Shown one piece after another: positions 46,675-59,500 of a stretch of DNA of 64,000 nucleotides (its first letter is position 1; each line of letters begins with the position of its first letter). Source of the DNA: Symsagittifera roscoffensis (lineage: Eukaryota; Xenacoelomorpha; Acoela; Convolutidae). The position numbers and the translations under genes are program-made. The notes below the pieces were generated by a model. It was not told the DNA's origin. It ran no database searches and saw only the letters and a program-made list of their open reading frames with translations. Where the stretch lies: positions 51,284,938-51,348,937 of the forward strand of contig NC_087069.1 in NCBI RefSeq assembly GCF_963678635.1. Direction: 5' to 3'.

Positions 46675-46985
46675 TCAAGAACAAAATCGAAGGGCAAAAA
46701 CTCTGATAACTTTGACAAAATTTGCTAAGTCAGTTGCCGCTCTTTGTGAGCAGAGGTCGAGACGTTCATTTGTAATTATTTCGGTAATGAAATTTCCAGG
46801 CAAAATTCCACTTCTCTTGCTGCAGCCCCGTTTTTTCAAAAAGGCTTCCAAGATGTTGGAAATCGTTGCCAAGACGATATTGCTGAAACTTGCGAGCTCG
46901 GAACACTGGATTGATTTTTTAATTTCGCCTATAATTCCTGGCCAGTTCAGAGATTGTGTTATGCAAGGCAAAAGTGTGAAAACAA
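46675..46985 (-). pseudogene. D1: conserved exon-like segment
   Basis: An open frame reads PCITQSLNWPGIIGEIKKSIQ, CSELASF and then SNILEAFLKKRGC. D2 at 48410-48144 reads IIQHLNEQWIIGELKPIQCS and LGSFFLQKWGC, and D3 near 51310-51110 reads VTQSLNEH, a stop, then NIGEMKPIQCSDLTSF. Conservation of the peptide with triplet-length indels points to a former protein-coding exon on the minus strand, although D3 has a stop and no copy is complete. Unknown function. Confidence 0.35.
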
Positions 46986-48143
46986 ACAGCTACATAGCTT
47001 GATATGGGATTACCCACCGCAGTCAGTTGTTGGATGGTACGAGATCTGCTCTCGACTTGTTGTTAGTATAATTTGGAAGAGTTGATTAATTCAAAAAACC
47101 TCAGTCTCCATTTATACAATTGTTTTTGTTTGGTCAAAAATTGTGCAACACGTTACGGACTTTGTTCGATTTTCTTTGGCATTGTTTGATTCTGATCAAC
47201 TTTTCTTGTTTCTTGGTGGAAACATTGCAAAATTTCCGCCAAAAATCATACAGCTTGTCAAATACTTTAACGCCAATCACTGAAAATTTAAAAAAGGACA
47301 CAAAAACGAACATTAATTGACCGTTTCTATCGATTCTTGTTGCAAACATACCAACCCGGTTGGTTGATTTGATGAACTCAAAAACATGATGCGAGTAGTT
47401 GTCTTTTTTTCTCTTGAAATCGATTGTTGAACTTTAGAGGTTGGTAGCAAAGTTGGAATAGCAGAAAGCAAAACGACTTTTTTATTGAATTTTTTTCTCT
47501 GCTTACCAGTTCAAACTGAAGTTCTATAACTAAGCCCACTTTCACTTTCAGCGAGGAAACTAGAATTGAATTATTTAAAGCATCAGGGTATAATTTAGGC
47601 ATATTGATCATAAACAAAAAATGATAACTATAAGGAACCCTCCCGGAGCCAACCTCTTTTCTCCATGAATTATCGTCTCCTTGATATATATGATCACTTT
47701 TGAAATTGTTTTCAAACGAATTTCCGTTGTAGCAAACAGTTTATAGCAAAATAGGATCGATATAGTTTATATGGAGCTCTGCAAATGAACTTAGTTGATC
47801 CTTAAAGAAGATAAAATGTTGTATATTTTCTGAAACTGCAGATGATGATTTTTTTATATCCACGTTTATGATAGTTACTCGTTAGTTAATATCACTGAAT
47901 AGTTATTAACCCTGGTTGGTCTCCAGATTACAAAAAAGCTATTAAATTACTCTATAAAATGTACGGGAATTGCCTGACAAACGTTTGTACAAAGCAGACA
48001 TATACATTTCAGTTTTCTGCAAAATGAAAAAACCTTTGGTTTTCAAATCTCTTTAAATCAATTAAAAATCTCTCAAAGCAAAACTAAATTTCAACGGAAG
48101 CCATTCGATTGATTAGAGAAGTTCAACGTTTCTAATAACCATT

Positions 48144-48410
48144 TTAGACGAAGAATTTTGATGTCACACTTTTTTTGTCAAAATTTGCTGAGCCATGTGC
48201 CGCTCCATTTGCTGAGCAATTAGCCAAGGTCACCTTTAAGCAGATTTGCCGGAAACTTTCACTTCTCTTGCACCCCCATTTTTGCAAAAAAAAGCTTCCA
48301 AGATTGTGATGTTGGCGGATTTTTTCAAAAACTTGCGAAACCGAACACTGGATCGGTTTCAGTTCGCCTATAATCCATTGCTCGTTCAGATGTTGTATTA
48401 TCCAAGACAA
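48144..48410 (-). pseudogene. D2: conserved exon-like segment
   Basis: The counterpart of 46675-46985, with WIIGELKPIQCS as its clearest shared peptide. Open for 88 codons but diverging in the second half, where a five-base loss relative to D1 shifts the LEAF/LGSF part. It is followed leftward by the D2 donor block. Confidence 0.3.
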
Positions 48411-51094
48411 AATTGTGAATCCAAACAGCTCGATGGAATTTCATAGGATTACTCAACACCAGTTAGTTGATCAGCTAATCGATGGCACGAGATCTGCTCT
48501 CTCGATTATCGTCTCCTTGATATATATGATCACTTTTGAAATTGTTTTCAAACGAGTTTCCGTTGTAGCAAACATTTTATAGCAAAAAAGGATCGGTATA
48601 GTTTATATGGAGATCGGCAAATGAATTTAGTTGACCCTTAAAGAAGATAAAATTTTGTGTTTTTTCTGAAACTGCAGATGATGATTTTTTTTATATCCAC
48701 GTTGTTTTTCACCTAATTGAGCAAATACACTACAAGTACTGCACATTCAACTTATTTGGTTTTGGTGCACCTGTCAGTAGCAAAAAAACGAGTGCAGTTA
48801 GCCTCACATTGAAGCTCAAAAAAGTGATTTTTATTGAGAACTGTTAATATCATTTGCATGAATTGACTGTTTCCAAATTTATCAGAGTTATTCAGTAGAA
48901 ACTTATATATTTTGAATCTTTTTTTTTCTTCGTGAAAAAATTGGAAAATTTTGTACCAAAAAAAGTTTGCCAAATAAAAATAATGCCAAGCAAGATCCAA
49001 CAAGGTCCGGTGAAATTGAATAAATTCGAGTTAAAACAAGACAAACATGGTCCGGTAAGGCCAACAATATTACACAAAATTCAACAAAGTTCAACAGCTT
49101 CTCATAAAATATTCATCAGTATTTTTTAGGCTCAACACTGTTCAATAAAATCAACAGTATCCAATAAACTAAATCGAAAGCGGACATGACTTGGCTGCAA
49201 TTTTGAAAGAAAAGACTGTTTGGATCAAAAGTCAAAAACGAACATTGTTTGACCATTTCAATTGGTTTTTGCGGCAAAATTACCAATCTGAGTTGTTATG
49301 ATGAACTCAGTAAAAAAGATATGAGCAGTTGTCTTTTTTCTTTTGCTATCGATTGTTGTTCTTTAGAGTTGCGTAGCAAGATTGGATTAACAGAAATTAA
49401 AATTAATACTTTTATTCAATTTTTTCTCTTCTTACCAGTTCAAATAGAAGTTCTATAACTAAGACCAATTTCACTTTGGGTGCCGAAACCAGCAATTAAT
49501 TGTTAAAAACATCAGGTGATAATTCAATAGAAATCTATAAATCAAGCATAATGCTCATAAACAAAAAATGCTACCCGGAGCCAATCTCTTTTATCCATGG
49601 AGGCTGCTCAATATGCCCAATTTTCAGAACGAGCTAAGTGATTTGGTTCTCAATTTTCAAAAGAAACGAACTAAATAATGTGGCTCCAATTTAGCGGTTT
49701 AGTACTGAGTTTGCTAATTCATCAAAAAAAGCTGAATGGACCCTTTTAAAGATAATTGGGCTCATTGAGTTTCCTAAATCCTCGAGGAGAATTTTTTGTA
49801 CAAAGGAAGCTGACTGCGCTCAAATGTTGTTCCTTGATTTGTCATGAAAGGGGTTGATTGTGCCCAGTGGTTTATGTTTCAGGACCATAATTGAGCGTCA
49901 AAAGGTCCATTTTTCCCGTGATGATTAAGGTACCAATTGTATACAAAACTAAACTGCTTCAACCCATTGTCATGGAAACTGTATGCCAAAGTTTGACCCT
50001 GCAAGCAACGAGTTTTGCAGTATGGTAAAAAATTTTGCTGTGATTAGAAACAAATAACTCTGAAAATTAAGTAGGTCAATATGTATTTTTTATGGTTTTG
50101 ATTTTAAAAAAAAAGATCTTTTTCGTTGCAATATAGTCTCTAAAATACTTTTCCGAGAATATACAAAGTTTTTTAAATGTAAATTGTGTTTTTCATTGGT
50201 AGAATGTAGTTAGTCGTTAGTTTTTACCACTTAATAATAATTAATCTATGGTTGACCTCCAGAAAACGAAAAAGCTTTTATTGTACTCTTATAAAAATGT
50301 ACGGGAAGGGCCTGACAAACATTTGTACAAAACAAACAGATTTTTCACAAAAAGAAAACTGAGAAAAAAAAATTGATTTTTCGCTGTTTTTTGCTAAGTG
50401 AAAAAAATTTAGGTTCTCAACTCTCTTTAAACTGATTCAAAATATCTCAAAAGAATACTATATAATGTGAAAAAGAGCGATTTGAGTCGAATAAGCGCAT
50501 GCTCCATATTAATCTTTAAAACTAGATCAATTTAGTTATTTTAATTTGCTCAAATTTCATAATTTAAAAAGCTGTTTGGATACTATAATTAATCTCATTT
50601 TTTGTGCGTAATTGGTTTGATATTTATATCGAATTCAATCCATTTTTGTCCCCAGTGTTTTGATCTTGAAAAATCTGCCAAGAACATGGCTCATCAAGAT
50701 ATCCCTGTCAGATAATTGCTCTCAAAAAAGTAGTTTATCATAGTTTGGGACTTGAAAAGTTGTAATGATGTACATGGTACCATGGATCATGCAAATCTTC
50801 GCAAAGTAATCACAATTTTTCTCAAGATATCCATTGTGTTAAGGAAAACTGATGAAAGCTAAGTTACCGTTGCATTGCTAACTCTTAATTTTTTGTTTTT
50901 TGGCATTTCTACACCCAGTCTGACTTGTATGTTTTCAAATTTGGATATCGTCAAGGAAACATTTCGATTGATTAGAGAAGTTCAACATTTTGAATGAATA
51001 ATTTTGGTCTCATATTTTTTGTCAAATTTCGCTGGACCATTTGCCGCTTCATTCGCTGAGCCATTAGCCGAGGTCACTTTTAATATTAATTATC

Positions 51095-51320
51095 TCAGCA
51101 ATCAGAAGTGCAGGAAATTTTCACTTCTCTTGCAGCCCCGTTTATGCAAACAAAAGCTTTCAAGATCTTGGAAATCCTTGCTAAGATCATGTTCAGGTTT
51201 CCAACTAACATTAATATCTTGGCCGAATTTCTCGGAAACTTGTGAGATCGGAACACTGGATTGGTTTCATTTCGCCTATATTTCAATGCTCGTTCAGAGA
51301 TTGCGTTACCCAAGGCAAAA
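51095..51320 (-). pseudogene. D3: conserved exon-like segment
   Basis: The counterpart of 46675-46985. The homologous frame carries an in-frame TGA in LNEH*NIGEMKPIQCS. The open 72-codon frame reported by simple scanning is a different frame. ARISKILKAF is the shared downstream peptide. Confidence 0.3.
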
Positions 51321-52296
51321 ATGGGAAACCAAACAGCTTCATATATCTGTATGGGATTTTAAAAGTCAGTCAGTTGGTCAGTTGGTCGATGGCATCAATC
51401 CATTATCGCCTCCTTATTGTATATGATCAAATTTGAAACTGTTTTTTCAAACAAGTTTTCGTTGTTGTACACAGTTGATAGCAAAATAAGGTCGATATAG
51501 TTTTTATGGAGAGATCGAAAAATGAATTTAGTTGACCCTTTAAAAAGTATCGCAAGTACAGCACTTTCATTTTATATAATTTTGTTCCACCTTTTATTTG
51601 AAAAATCCGACAGCATTCAAGTCTGCAGGTAGCTGCAACTTGATGCTTATAAACTTGATGCTTAATTTTTTGAGAACTGTTAATATCATTAGCAAGAATT
51701 GATTGTTTCGAAATTTTATCAAAGATTTAAAAGAAACTTATTTATTTTAAATCATTTTTTCAATATGAAAAAATATTGCAAAATGATTATCCCTTATTTA
51801 TATGCTACCAAAAACTGTTATCAATCTCAAAATTTTGACAAACAAGATCCAATAAGGTACGGTAAAACTGAAGAAAGTCGAGCAAAGTTATAAGAAGTCA
51901 AAAATAGTTCGGTGAAGCCAAAGTAAAATGAACAATATTCCACAAAATCTGCTGAAATTGAACAAAGATCCACAGTATCCAATAAAGTTTGCATCGGTAA
52001 CCAATTAATTCAAACTAAAGCGAAAGCGGTCATGACTCGGCCGAAAAAATTAAAAAGGACATGGTTCGAATCGAAAGTCAAAAACGAACATTGTTCGAAC
52101 ATTTCAATTGGTTCTTGCGGCAAACATCAAACGGGGTTGTTGCGATGAGCTCAGTAGAAAAAAAGGATGATTGCTGAAAAACATTTCACCTTCGGATGCT
52201 TGAATTACGAAGAATAATCTTCGTCATTTTAAAGGACTACCTACCGCGTGAAATTGAAAACCTATAGATTTAATAGGCTTATTATTTATCTGGTCA

Positions 52297-52550
52297 TCAA
52301 TGGCTGACAAGCCAAATGCCTAATTTAAAATTACTTGTCAACAAACACAAGATCATTTCGTCAAAGTTTTGTTTGCTCATTGAGATTCCACCGGTGGTTT
52401 GAACAGAGAAAAATTTTTTATCAATCACGTCACTTTTTTTCTCGTATCTTTCTTCCTTCCCTGACCATTCTTTCACATCAAATAAATTCTCTACAACTTT
52501 TGTGCAACTCCTCAATTTAACAGAACACAACCGAGCATCCTCAAGTCTAA
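52297..52550 (-). CDS. Putative last exon of an unrecognised gene
   Basis: Downstream exon of a two-exon model with 52974-53026. It starts after a TTTTTCGGATAG acceptor (52551-52555) and encodes 84 codons, including the stop: LEDARLCSVKLRSCTKVVEN, LFDVKEWSGKEERYEKK, VIDKKFFSVQTTGGISMS and KQNFDEMILCLL. It is rich in Lys and Glu with normal amino-acid balance, unlike translations of nearby AT-rich DNA. The donor exon ends with one base of a codon and this exon starts with two, so the frame is kept. Function unknown; the 5' end of the gene is not defined. Confidence 0.45.
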
Positions 52551-52973
52551 CTATCCGAAAAAAAAATGAAAAAACAAAGTTTTCTGTGTTTTTCAATATC
52601 TCGAGAACGCGTCAAAAACGAACTTTACCGGATAAAAGAGTTTGGCAAATCATCAGAAAAAGCAATGAGCTGTGCCAATTCCTTAAATTCATTCAATGTA
52701 AAAATGGTTGATAGTTTTGTGAAAACAATTTTAAGAAGGAAGCCGAGTGTAGCTTTTTTTCCATTCATTTTGCTAGTGAAAAATATACTGATGCTAGAGC
52801 GCCTTCAACGCACAAAAAATGACAGAAAATTAATTCCAAAGATATAAACGTAAGGCGAAACTGTGGTTATCCAAAAACTCCAGAGACAAGTCTTTAAACA
52901 TGTTAAACGAACAAACAGAATGAAGGAACAAAATGAGATCAAGGAGAGCTTTCTTGTTGCGGAATGTGCTTAC

Positions 52974-53026
52974 CTTTCACAAAATGCATAGGGTATCGCA
53001 CTGTTTTTGTATGACCAGCCAACGTA
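52974..53026 (-). CDS. Putative 53-nt internal exon upstream of 52297-52550
   Basis: Bounded by TTTCTTCCTCAG (acceptor, 53027-53038) and AAAG|GTAAGC (donor, 52968-52973) on the minus strand. It encodes TLAGHTKTVRYPMHFVK in the phase that joins the 52550 exon. The intervening intron would be 423 nt. A further GTTTG|GTAAGT donor near 53750 may mark a more upstream exon, but its phase does not fit directly, so at least one exon is missing from the model. Confidence 0.45.
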
Positions 53027-53424
53027 CTGAGGAAGAAATTAGGAATCATTTCAAAATTATTGCAATCATATTCCGATGATAATCAAATTCAGTTGTTTTA
53101 AAACTGTAACTGGAAAAATGAGCAGAATTAAGATTATGACAGAAAAAAGGCGATTTTTGCGGACAGGAAAGAAGCTGATTTTTATACATCAGTCATCTTC
53201 ATCTTTTTTGACAACATAAACTCCTTAAAAGAGAAAAGCTAGAAAGAAACAAAGGAAAAAATGCAGTATTATATTTCTTTTTTTTTCAAATAAAATTGAC
53301 CTTATGCATGTTTATTGCACTTCTTTGAGTTCAGATCAGCAATAAAAACTTCAAGTTAAACATAACTCGAGAACAATCATATCAAGCAACTTTATCATTC
53401 ACTCCCTGTAAGGAAGTATTTTAA

Positions 53425-53670
53425 ATGGAGTTCTACGATAATCTTTTAACTGGAGTTCAACCGGTGTGTAATGATGCAACTTTTAGCACAGAAATAAGAA
53501 TAATGAAAACTAGTGGGAACCGACCTCTATTGATAACAAACGTTTTTATCTTGGCCGATCTAGAGCATCTTCAAATAAACCGTTTCGGAAATTTAAATAA
53601 TTCAGAAACCATCAAAAATTGTTGGAACCAGTTCAAAACAAGTATTTATTGTTTTCTATTATATTCTTGA
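53425..53670 (+). CDS. Small ORF, possibly coding
   Basis: 81 codons: MEFYDNLLTGVQPVCNDATF, then TSGNRPLLITNVFILADLEH. The composition is protein-like in an AT-rich setting and there is an A-rich context before the ATG. No homologue in the window and no recognised domain. It lies antisense to the upstream region of the 52297-53026 gene. Could equally be chance. Confidence 0.2.
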   Translation: MEFYDNLLTGVQPVCNDATFSTEIRIMKTSGNRPLLITNVFILADLEHLQINRFGNLNNSETIKNCWNQFKTSIYCFLLYS

Positions 53671-53759
53671 TAACTATCTCTGTAAAATACTTAGGACTAA
53701 CCAATCCTAATCCATGACTAACTTCAGCCAGAACAAAATAAATTTAACTTACCAAACAG

Positions 53760-56553
53760 TTGCTCTACCTCAGTACAGTTCTTGATTCTAAAATTCGCAA
53801 TAATACTAGTATACACAAGATCTGTTTAGATAAGAAGATATAAGAGTAAGATTAGGATTGGTATTAGACAAAGAAATTGCACAAATTATGCTGCCGAAAA
53901 TTAAAAACCGTGACTAACAGACGGTGTAAATTATCCTAAATTACTCTACGAGAAAGCCACCCCGGACTTAAACGCAATTGGTGCGACTAAAAAGAGTCTG
54001 GAACAGACCTCTAATAATTTAGGTTTAGCGAAAATAAAAAAGATATAAGATCAAAAACAGAATTATAAACAAAAAAAAAATGAAAATTCAATTAGATATT
54101 TCTACGTCTCAATATGTCTAATCGACTCAAACGAAAAATCAGCCTGACATCAAGTTACAACCAGAATGGCACACTGAGAATCTACATCGTTACACCGAAC
54201 AGTCGACTACAACATTTAATTCTCTACAAAATTACTAATGCAGTAAATTTTCAATCACCAATATGAATTGCAACAAACAGAGCAGTAAGATCCATTCCAA
54301 AGACATATTTCATCATATAGTTTATAACTTAAATTGTACTACTCTTCTGTTCCAAAAACTTAAAAATCTGCAGTAACCTGAAAATTTTATAATTTTTGAA
54401 TTTTATAGTTATAAAAAAAAATTAATTAGTATTTTTATCAATTAGTTTTGAAAAAAAAAAAGTTCCTTGCATCTCGAGCACTTTCTTTTTCGATTATTTT
54501 TTAGTTATTCTCGTTTAATTTTTTCATCTAAAACATAGAACATAACCAATTAAGAAACTAACCTCGTTTAAATCTAAATTCATTTTTTTTCTTTCATTAT
54601 CAACCTTTTAATAAAACCCTGTCAAGGCCTATCCTTTTTTCATATAAACCTAAACACTTCATGTTATCAGATCATCAAAGCTATCCTTGAATCTCTAAAA
54701 AAATCTAACAAGCTTCAAACATTCAGAATTTTTCGATAGTTAGAATCTAAAATCATTCTAAAAATTCAAGAATCAAGGCTTTCCTTGGATCAACAAAATA
54801 ATTATATTTTCCCAACCTACTAGAAATAGTGAAATAGTAGAAAAAATTCCATTCATTTTCCAACTATTACATACGGCCCAGGAATAAATGAAATTTTTCA
54901 AGAAAGCTAAACATTTTAATTAGGATAAACTGTGAAAAACTTCGGTTACTCATCCTTCACTTGATCCCCTCCTCTTAAATGAACCAATCCTAAACACATT
55001 TTAAAACTAGTAAGAACTAAAATAGTATCTAAAGATCTACGTGTGTTTTAATCATACCTGAACATTGTGGTTTGATTTATTATTCCCCAACTCTTGGCCA
55101 GAAATCAAAATTCCAACAAATAAAGATTAAATTTATTTATGTGTAACCTAGCCAATCGAGAAAGTATAAAGTCATTCTAAAGAATCGATATACTCTCTCT
55201 CTCCAAACTTTCTATTCACAAAAATTTACCCCCAAGGGTTAGGATAACCTTACGAGAATCGTAAAGCTCAGGAAACAGAAACCTAACACCTGGACTGAGC
55301 GCCTATCACTCTAACGCTTATGTCAAAAGATAATGTAGAAAACAAACAATCAATAATCTTCCATTACTGTTTAATATAAGTAGAAAGATAGGGTCTTATA
55401 ATTACACCACACAAACGAAAAATAGGATGCTTTAGACCGAAAAGCAACCAAATTGAAGGCAATATTTGCAAAACAGAAACAAATATTAAAATCAAATTTT
55501 TTCAGAACACGAAACGCAATTTTTTGGATCTGAATCACCTACAATAGAAAAACTTCAAAATTTTTGAGAACTATTACACGACAAAAAAAACCAGAAGACA
55601 ATTAAAGATTTTTTTTCCAAATTGGAAGCAACAACATCATCATCCATAAAAGGGAAGCGTGAAAAAATTCACAGATCCGCAAACCATTAAGACTTTACAA
55701 TTGAAATCAATCGATACAACATTTTAAAAGCTACACGTTAACTCCACACAAAAATGATTCAAAACAACGATAACTTTGACGATGACTGTATTCTTCTCTT
55801 TTATTCATATAAGAAGCAATCTATCAAGAGGAAAAGTACAGCTTTGTCAATATTTAAACGTAAAGCTATTCCAAAAAAGAATTAGCCCATGTAAATATGA
55901 ATTTTCTGAAGCAGAAATCTGAAGACAATTACTAGAAGTACATGTAGGTGGTGATCAGGAGGGTCACTACAGAACTACAAGTTGTGAGATAAAGAATAGA
56001 GTGACGGGTCTGCAGGCTATGTTTTAACATTGGTTATCAATTCTACAAAGTATTAAGATAGATAATAGATTTTAAGGTTTGTGTGATTGTGTGATTGTGT
56101 GAATGGTTTGTGTGATTTTAAGAGAACGGTGAGAAAAACGGTATTTTTTTGTTTTCCTATAATTTTGGTTGAAATCTAGGCGGGTATTATCTAATTGCTA
56201 AATATTTTTGGTTTAGTACAAGAAGGTTTTGGAAAAAAAGGTATTATATTATGTTTTTTTTTTCGTTCACTGTAAGTAATGGTAAGAGTATTTGCGCAAA
56301 AGCTTAGGTTTGTATCAAATATCTGAAAGTTTTCAAAAAAACGAAAACTCGTAAAGGTTTGATAAAATTCGTTTTAATAACTATTTTAATGGATCTTCAT
56401 ATTTTTTAAAACACTACTCTTTATACCTGAAACTATGCTCAAACCTACTGAAACTTCGAAAAGTTAAATTCTTTTAAGAAAAAAATTACTTTGAAAAAAA
56501 AGTAAATAAATCAACGCGTCGTATGGAATTTTACTACAGTGTACGCGTCAATT
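53760..56553. other. Gene-poor A-rich spacer
   Basis: 2.8 kb with no open frame longer than about 40 codons on either strand apart from noise. The plus strand is A-rich. A short GTGTGATT repeat lies at 56081-56118. Nothing else supported. Confidence 0.4.
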
Positions 56554-59500
56554 TTAAAACCTAAATGGCATAGTATTAACTTCAACCCCAAGTACTTGCT
56601 TTTTCGGGTAAAATTTACTGAGTCCTTTTTTAGTTTGTTCATATGTTCTGACCAAATGGTTTTAGGTTTTGAATCAGCGAATTGTCGACTTCAAGTTGAC
56701 GGCTTTGTCAAGAAATTTTCTGTCTTTGTGCATTGGTTCATCTCAAGTCTCTTCATGGGTTCCTTTTCTCGAGTCCTTTGCCACTAAACTTGATATTTTC
56801 ACTCCTACTATCATACGTCTTGAGGCATATTTCAGTACAGCGAAACTTTTTTTTGGATAGACCGGGTTCTCATTTGTCATTTTTTTAATGAACAACGCAC
56901 CATGAACTTGGGAGGAAATTTTTCTTTGCATCGGCATTAAAATCATCTCTACTTTCAATTTTGAAGAGTTTGTATCCATTGAGCTTTCTTCTCAGGTAAT
57001 ATACAATCCTCCAAGTTCTATTCGGCTAATGCTAGATACAAAGAGTCCGTATCCATCTCCAGTTCTTCGAGTTTGTTCTCATCGCTATACCTATAAGAAA
57101 TTGTAAAATAACTCCAATATTCTGAGTTTAGCATATTGAAAAAAAAATCCTACAAAATTTGGTTCCCTTTGTTTGATTGGTGACTTTAACAGTTCTAATT
57201 TGTATAAATCTTTTTTCACAGCATTTGATTGCTTGAAAAACCTCTCATTTTTGTTTTGTGTGTCTTATCATTCCCGAGGTACTTAATTATTCTGTGTCTG
57301 GATCTGTCCATGATTCGATAACTATACGAGCTGTTACTTAGATGCTTCAACGACTCAGCAACAACTCCAGTGAGTGGATTCTCGTCTTCTTCTCTTCGAG
57401 CATCAACAACAGACTGAAGGAAGCTCTTAAAGCACTTCCTAGGCATTTACTCAACAAACTGATAAACGTTTGTCCATTGAAGTCCAAGATCAAGATAAAC
57501 TTGAGAAGAGCCGTAATCATAGTACCATTTTTCAATTTAAAACTGGAAATCAACATCCGTTGTGGATTTTAAAACAAATCATTTTCTTCGTCAAAATTTT
57601 TCAATTATTCTCCAAAATCTTTCCGGCACACGTCAATGTTCTAAAAAACTGACGGAAAATTTAGAAAGTTTGGCTTGAATTTGTTGGGAACTATAAAATC
57701 ACATTGGATAAAGCCAAAAGAAATCGGTTCTCATATTTTTCAATTAAAGAATGAGTGGACAGAGGTTTTTTGTAACGAAAATTTGTCTTGACATGATTCT
57801 TAACTGATTCTTGACATGATTCTTGACATGATTCTGGAAATGGTTTTCAATTGCTACCACCAATCACACTCCCACATTTCCTGAAAGTTGTAATTTTTTA
57901 TATACTCTCGTCTCAACTCATCCATTTCTCACTTTTCATTTCCCTTTTTCAAAATCTTGTCCTGGCAAAAAAAGACGGGTTTATTTGTAGGAGCAAAAGT
58001 GATAGTAGCCACCCATAGCCACCCATACAAGGAAACAGTCAATTTTCTTCTGTTTGCTGTTGTCTATAATTTTTCAATTTTACACTCTGGTCTCAATTCT
58101 TGATAGAAAGACAGAACCATGTTCTCAAAATTTCTTGTTCTGTTATTTCTAGCTTTAAACCGATCAGTTTCAAAATCATCTTCCCTTCTTTTGTAAAATC
58201 CTGTAGGCAATTCTTGGCACATTGAGATTGGATATAATTGGCTACTGTTATTTCCAACTGTTGGCTTTCAAACATTTGATGAGTTACAAATAGTAGTTGG
58301 ATCGATAACGGCAACGCTTTTTCGCGGAAAAACTATCGGTGTAAGCAGATATATGCAAGATTTGGAAGCGTGCATCGCAGTTTTAGCATGAAAATTACCT
58401 TATCATGGAAAAACTCTATCGTTTTTTGCATAGCTTTAAGAGTAGGAACAACATCTTTAAAAGTCTATCATTGTAAGAAGTCTTTGAAAGTAATATTGTT
58501 GTGTTTCACTTGCTTTAAATGATTTCAGAAATGAGTCCAAGGTTTTCGCCCCTCTCAGAAGTTTCATCATGTCAATAAATGGGGCTTCTTCATTTTTGAA
58601 GGATATGGAATCATTTGATTTCTTAATGACTGTTGGTTCAATTTCTTTATCACCAATACAATAAGGAATTGAAAAAGAATTGATGAGATTCAGATCATAT
58701 TCATCCTTATTGAATCCAAACACTGGTGAGATGTTTTTCTTACGCTCTAAATGCTATTTCAAATCAATCAGCTAATTTTTTTCAATTCTTTGAATAAAAT
58801 TCTAGCGTTAAGTTTATCAACAATTTTTGACCGGGTTTTTCACAGTGTTTTCGATTTCTTGAGGTTTACTTCTCATTTGAAGCTTGATTTTTTCAGCCAG
58901 AAGTTCCAAACTGGAAACGAAAGCAGTTACCACGAGTTCTGGATCTTTTTCATGCAGGAAACTCGGATCATACTGCAAATTTGAAGATATAGAGACAGAA
59001 AAATGGTCAAGTATTCCTATCCAAGTGGTCTTTTGGTTGGTTTCAGTTCTTCTGTGGGAACACAAATTAATTCGAGATCAAAAATTGCTACAATACTAAA
59101 TAATTTCTTATCTTCAGTGTGAGGATTGTTGAATCAGTCCGGATTCTCGAAAATAGTTTCATATATCGTGTATGCGTTTTTTCGGATAAATATGTCGAGC
59201 TTGATTGTTAAATCTGATTGAAAGTTTGATGAATATGCTCTGATTTTTTTTTTAAAACCAGTCACATCTAGGACATCGAAAGCACTTGATAAAAGAATCA
59301 ATATCATTCGTGTGAATGATATGGTTCTTGAAATTTAACAATTTAACGGTTTTATCAATTTATCCAATACTTCGCCGGGCTAATTCTTCAACATTTTCTC
59401 CTTCCTGAATGTCAAACTCATATTTGACATGTGACATGAGGTAAATCGTCATTGACAACTCCGCGATAAATTCTTCGGATCCTATCCAAATTTTGACATA

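Larger units (their letters stand above)
45270..52170. repeat. D array: three diverged tandem units of about 2-2.8 kb plus a partial fourth
   Basis: The order of shared blocks repeats. (a) A donor block GAAGTTCTATAA(C/T)(T/G) lies at 45301, 47522 and 49448. (b) A block with GGGCTCATTGAG(T/A)... and CTAAATCCTC...GAGG lies at about 45660-45900 and 49740-49960. (c) A block with CGGAACACTGGATTG...TTTC...CGCCTATA lies at about 46895, 48338 and 51250. (d) A block with CATTTCAATTGGTT...GCGGCAAA lies at 47318, 49252 and 52106. D2 (47318-49240) lacks block (b). Copies are far more diverged than X1 and X2. An associated stretch of 160 bp starting TCGTCTCCTTGATATATATG (47666 and 48506) is duplicated almost exactly. 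Confidence 0.7.

Noticed and set aside
46712-47002. 96-codon plus ORF in D1
   Set aside because: Counterparts in D2 and D3 are not conserved in this frame; the minus-strand frame shares peptides between copies.
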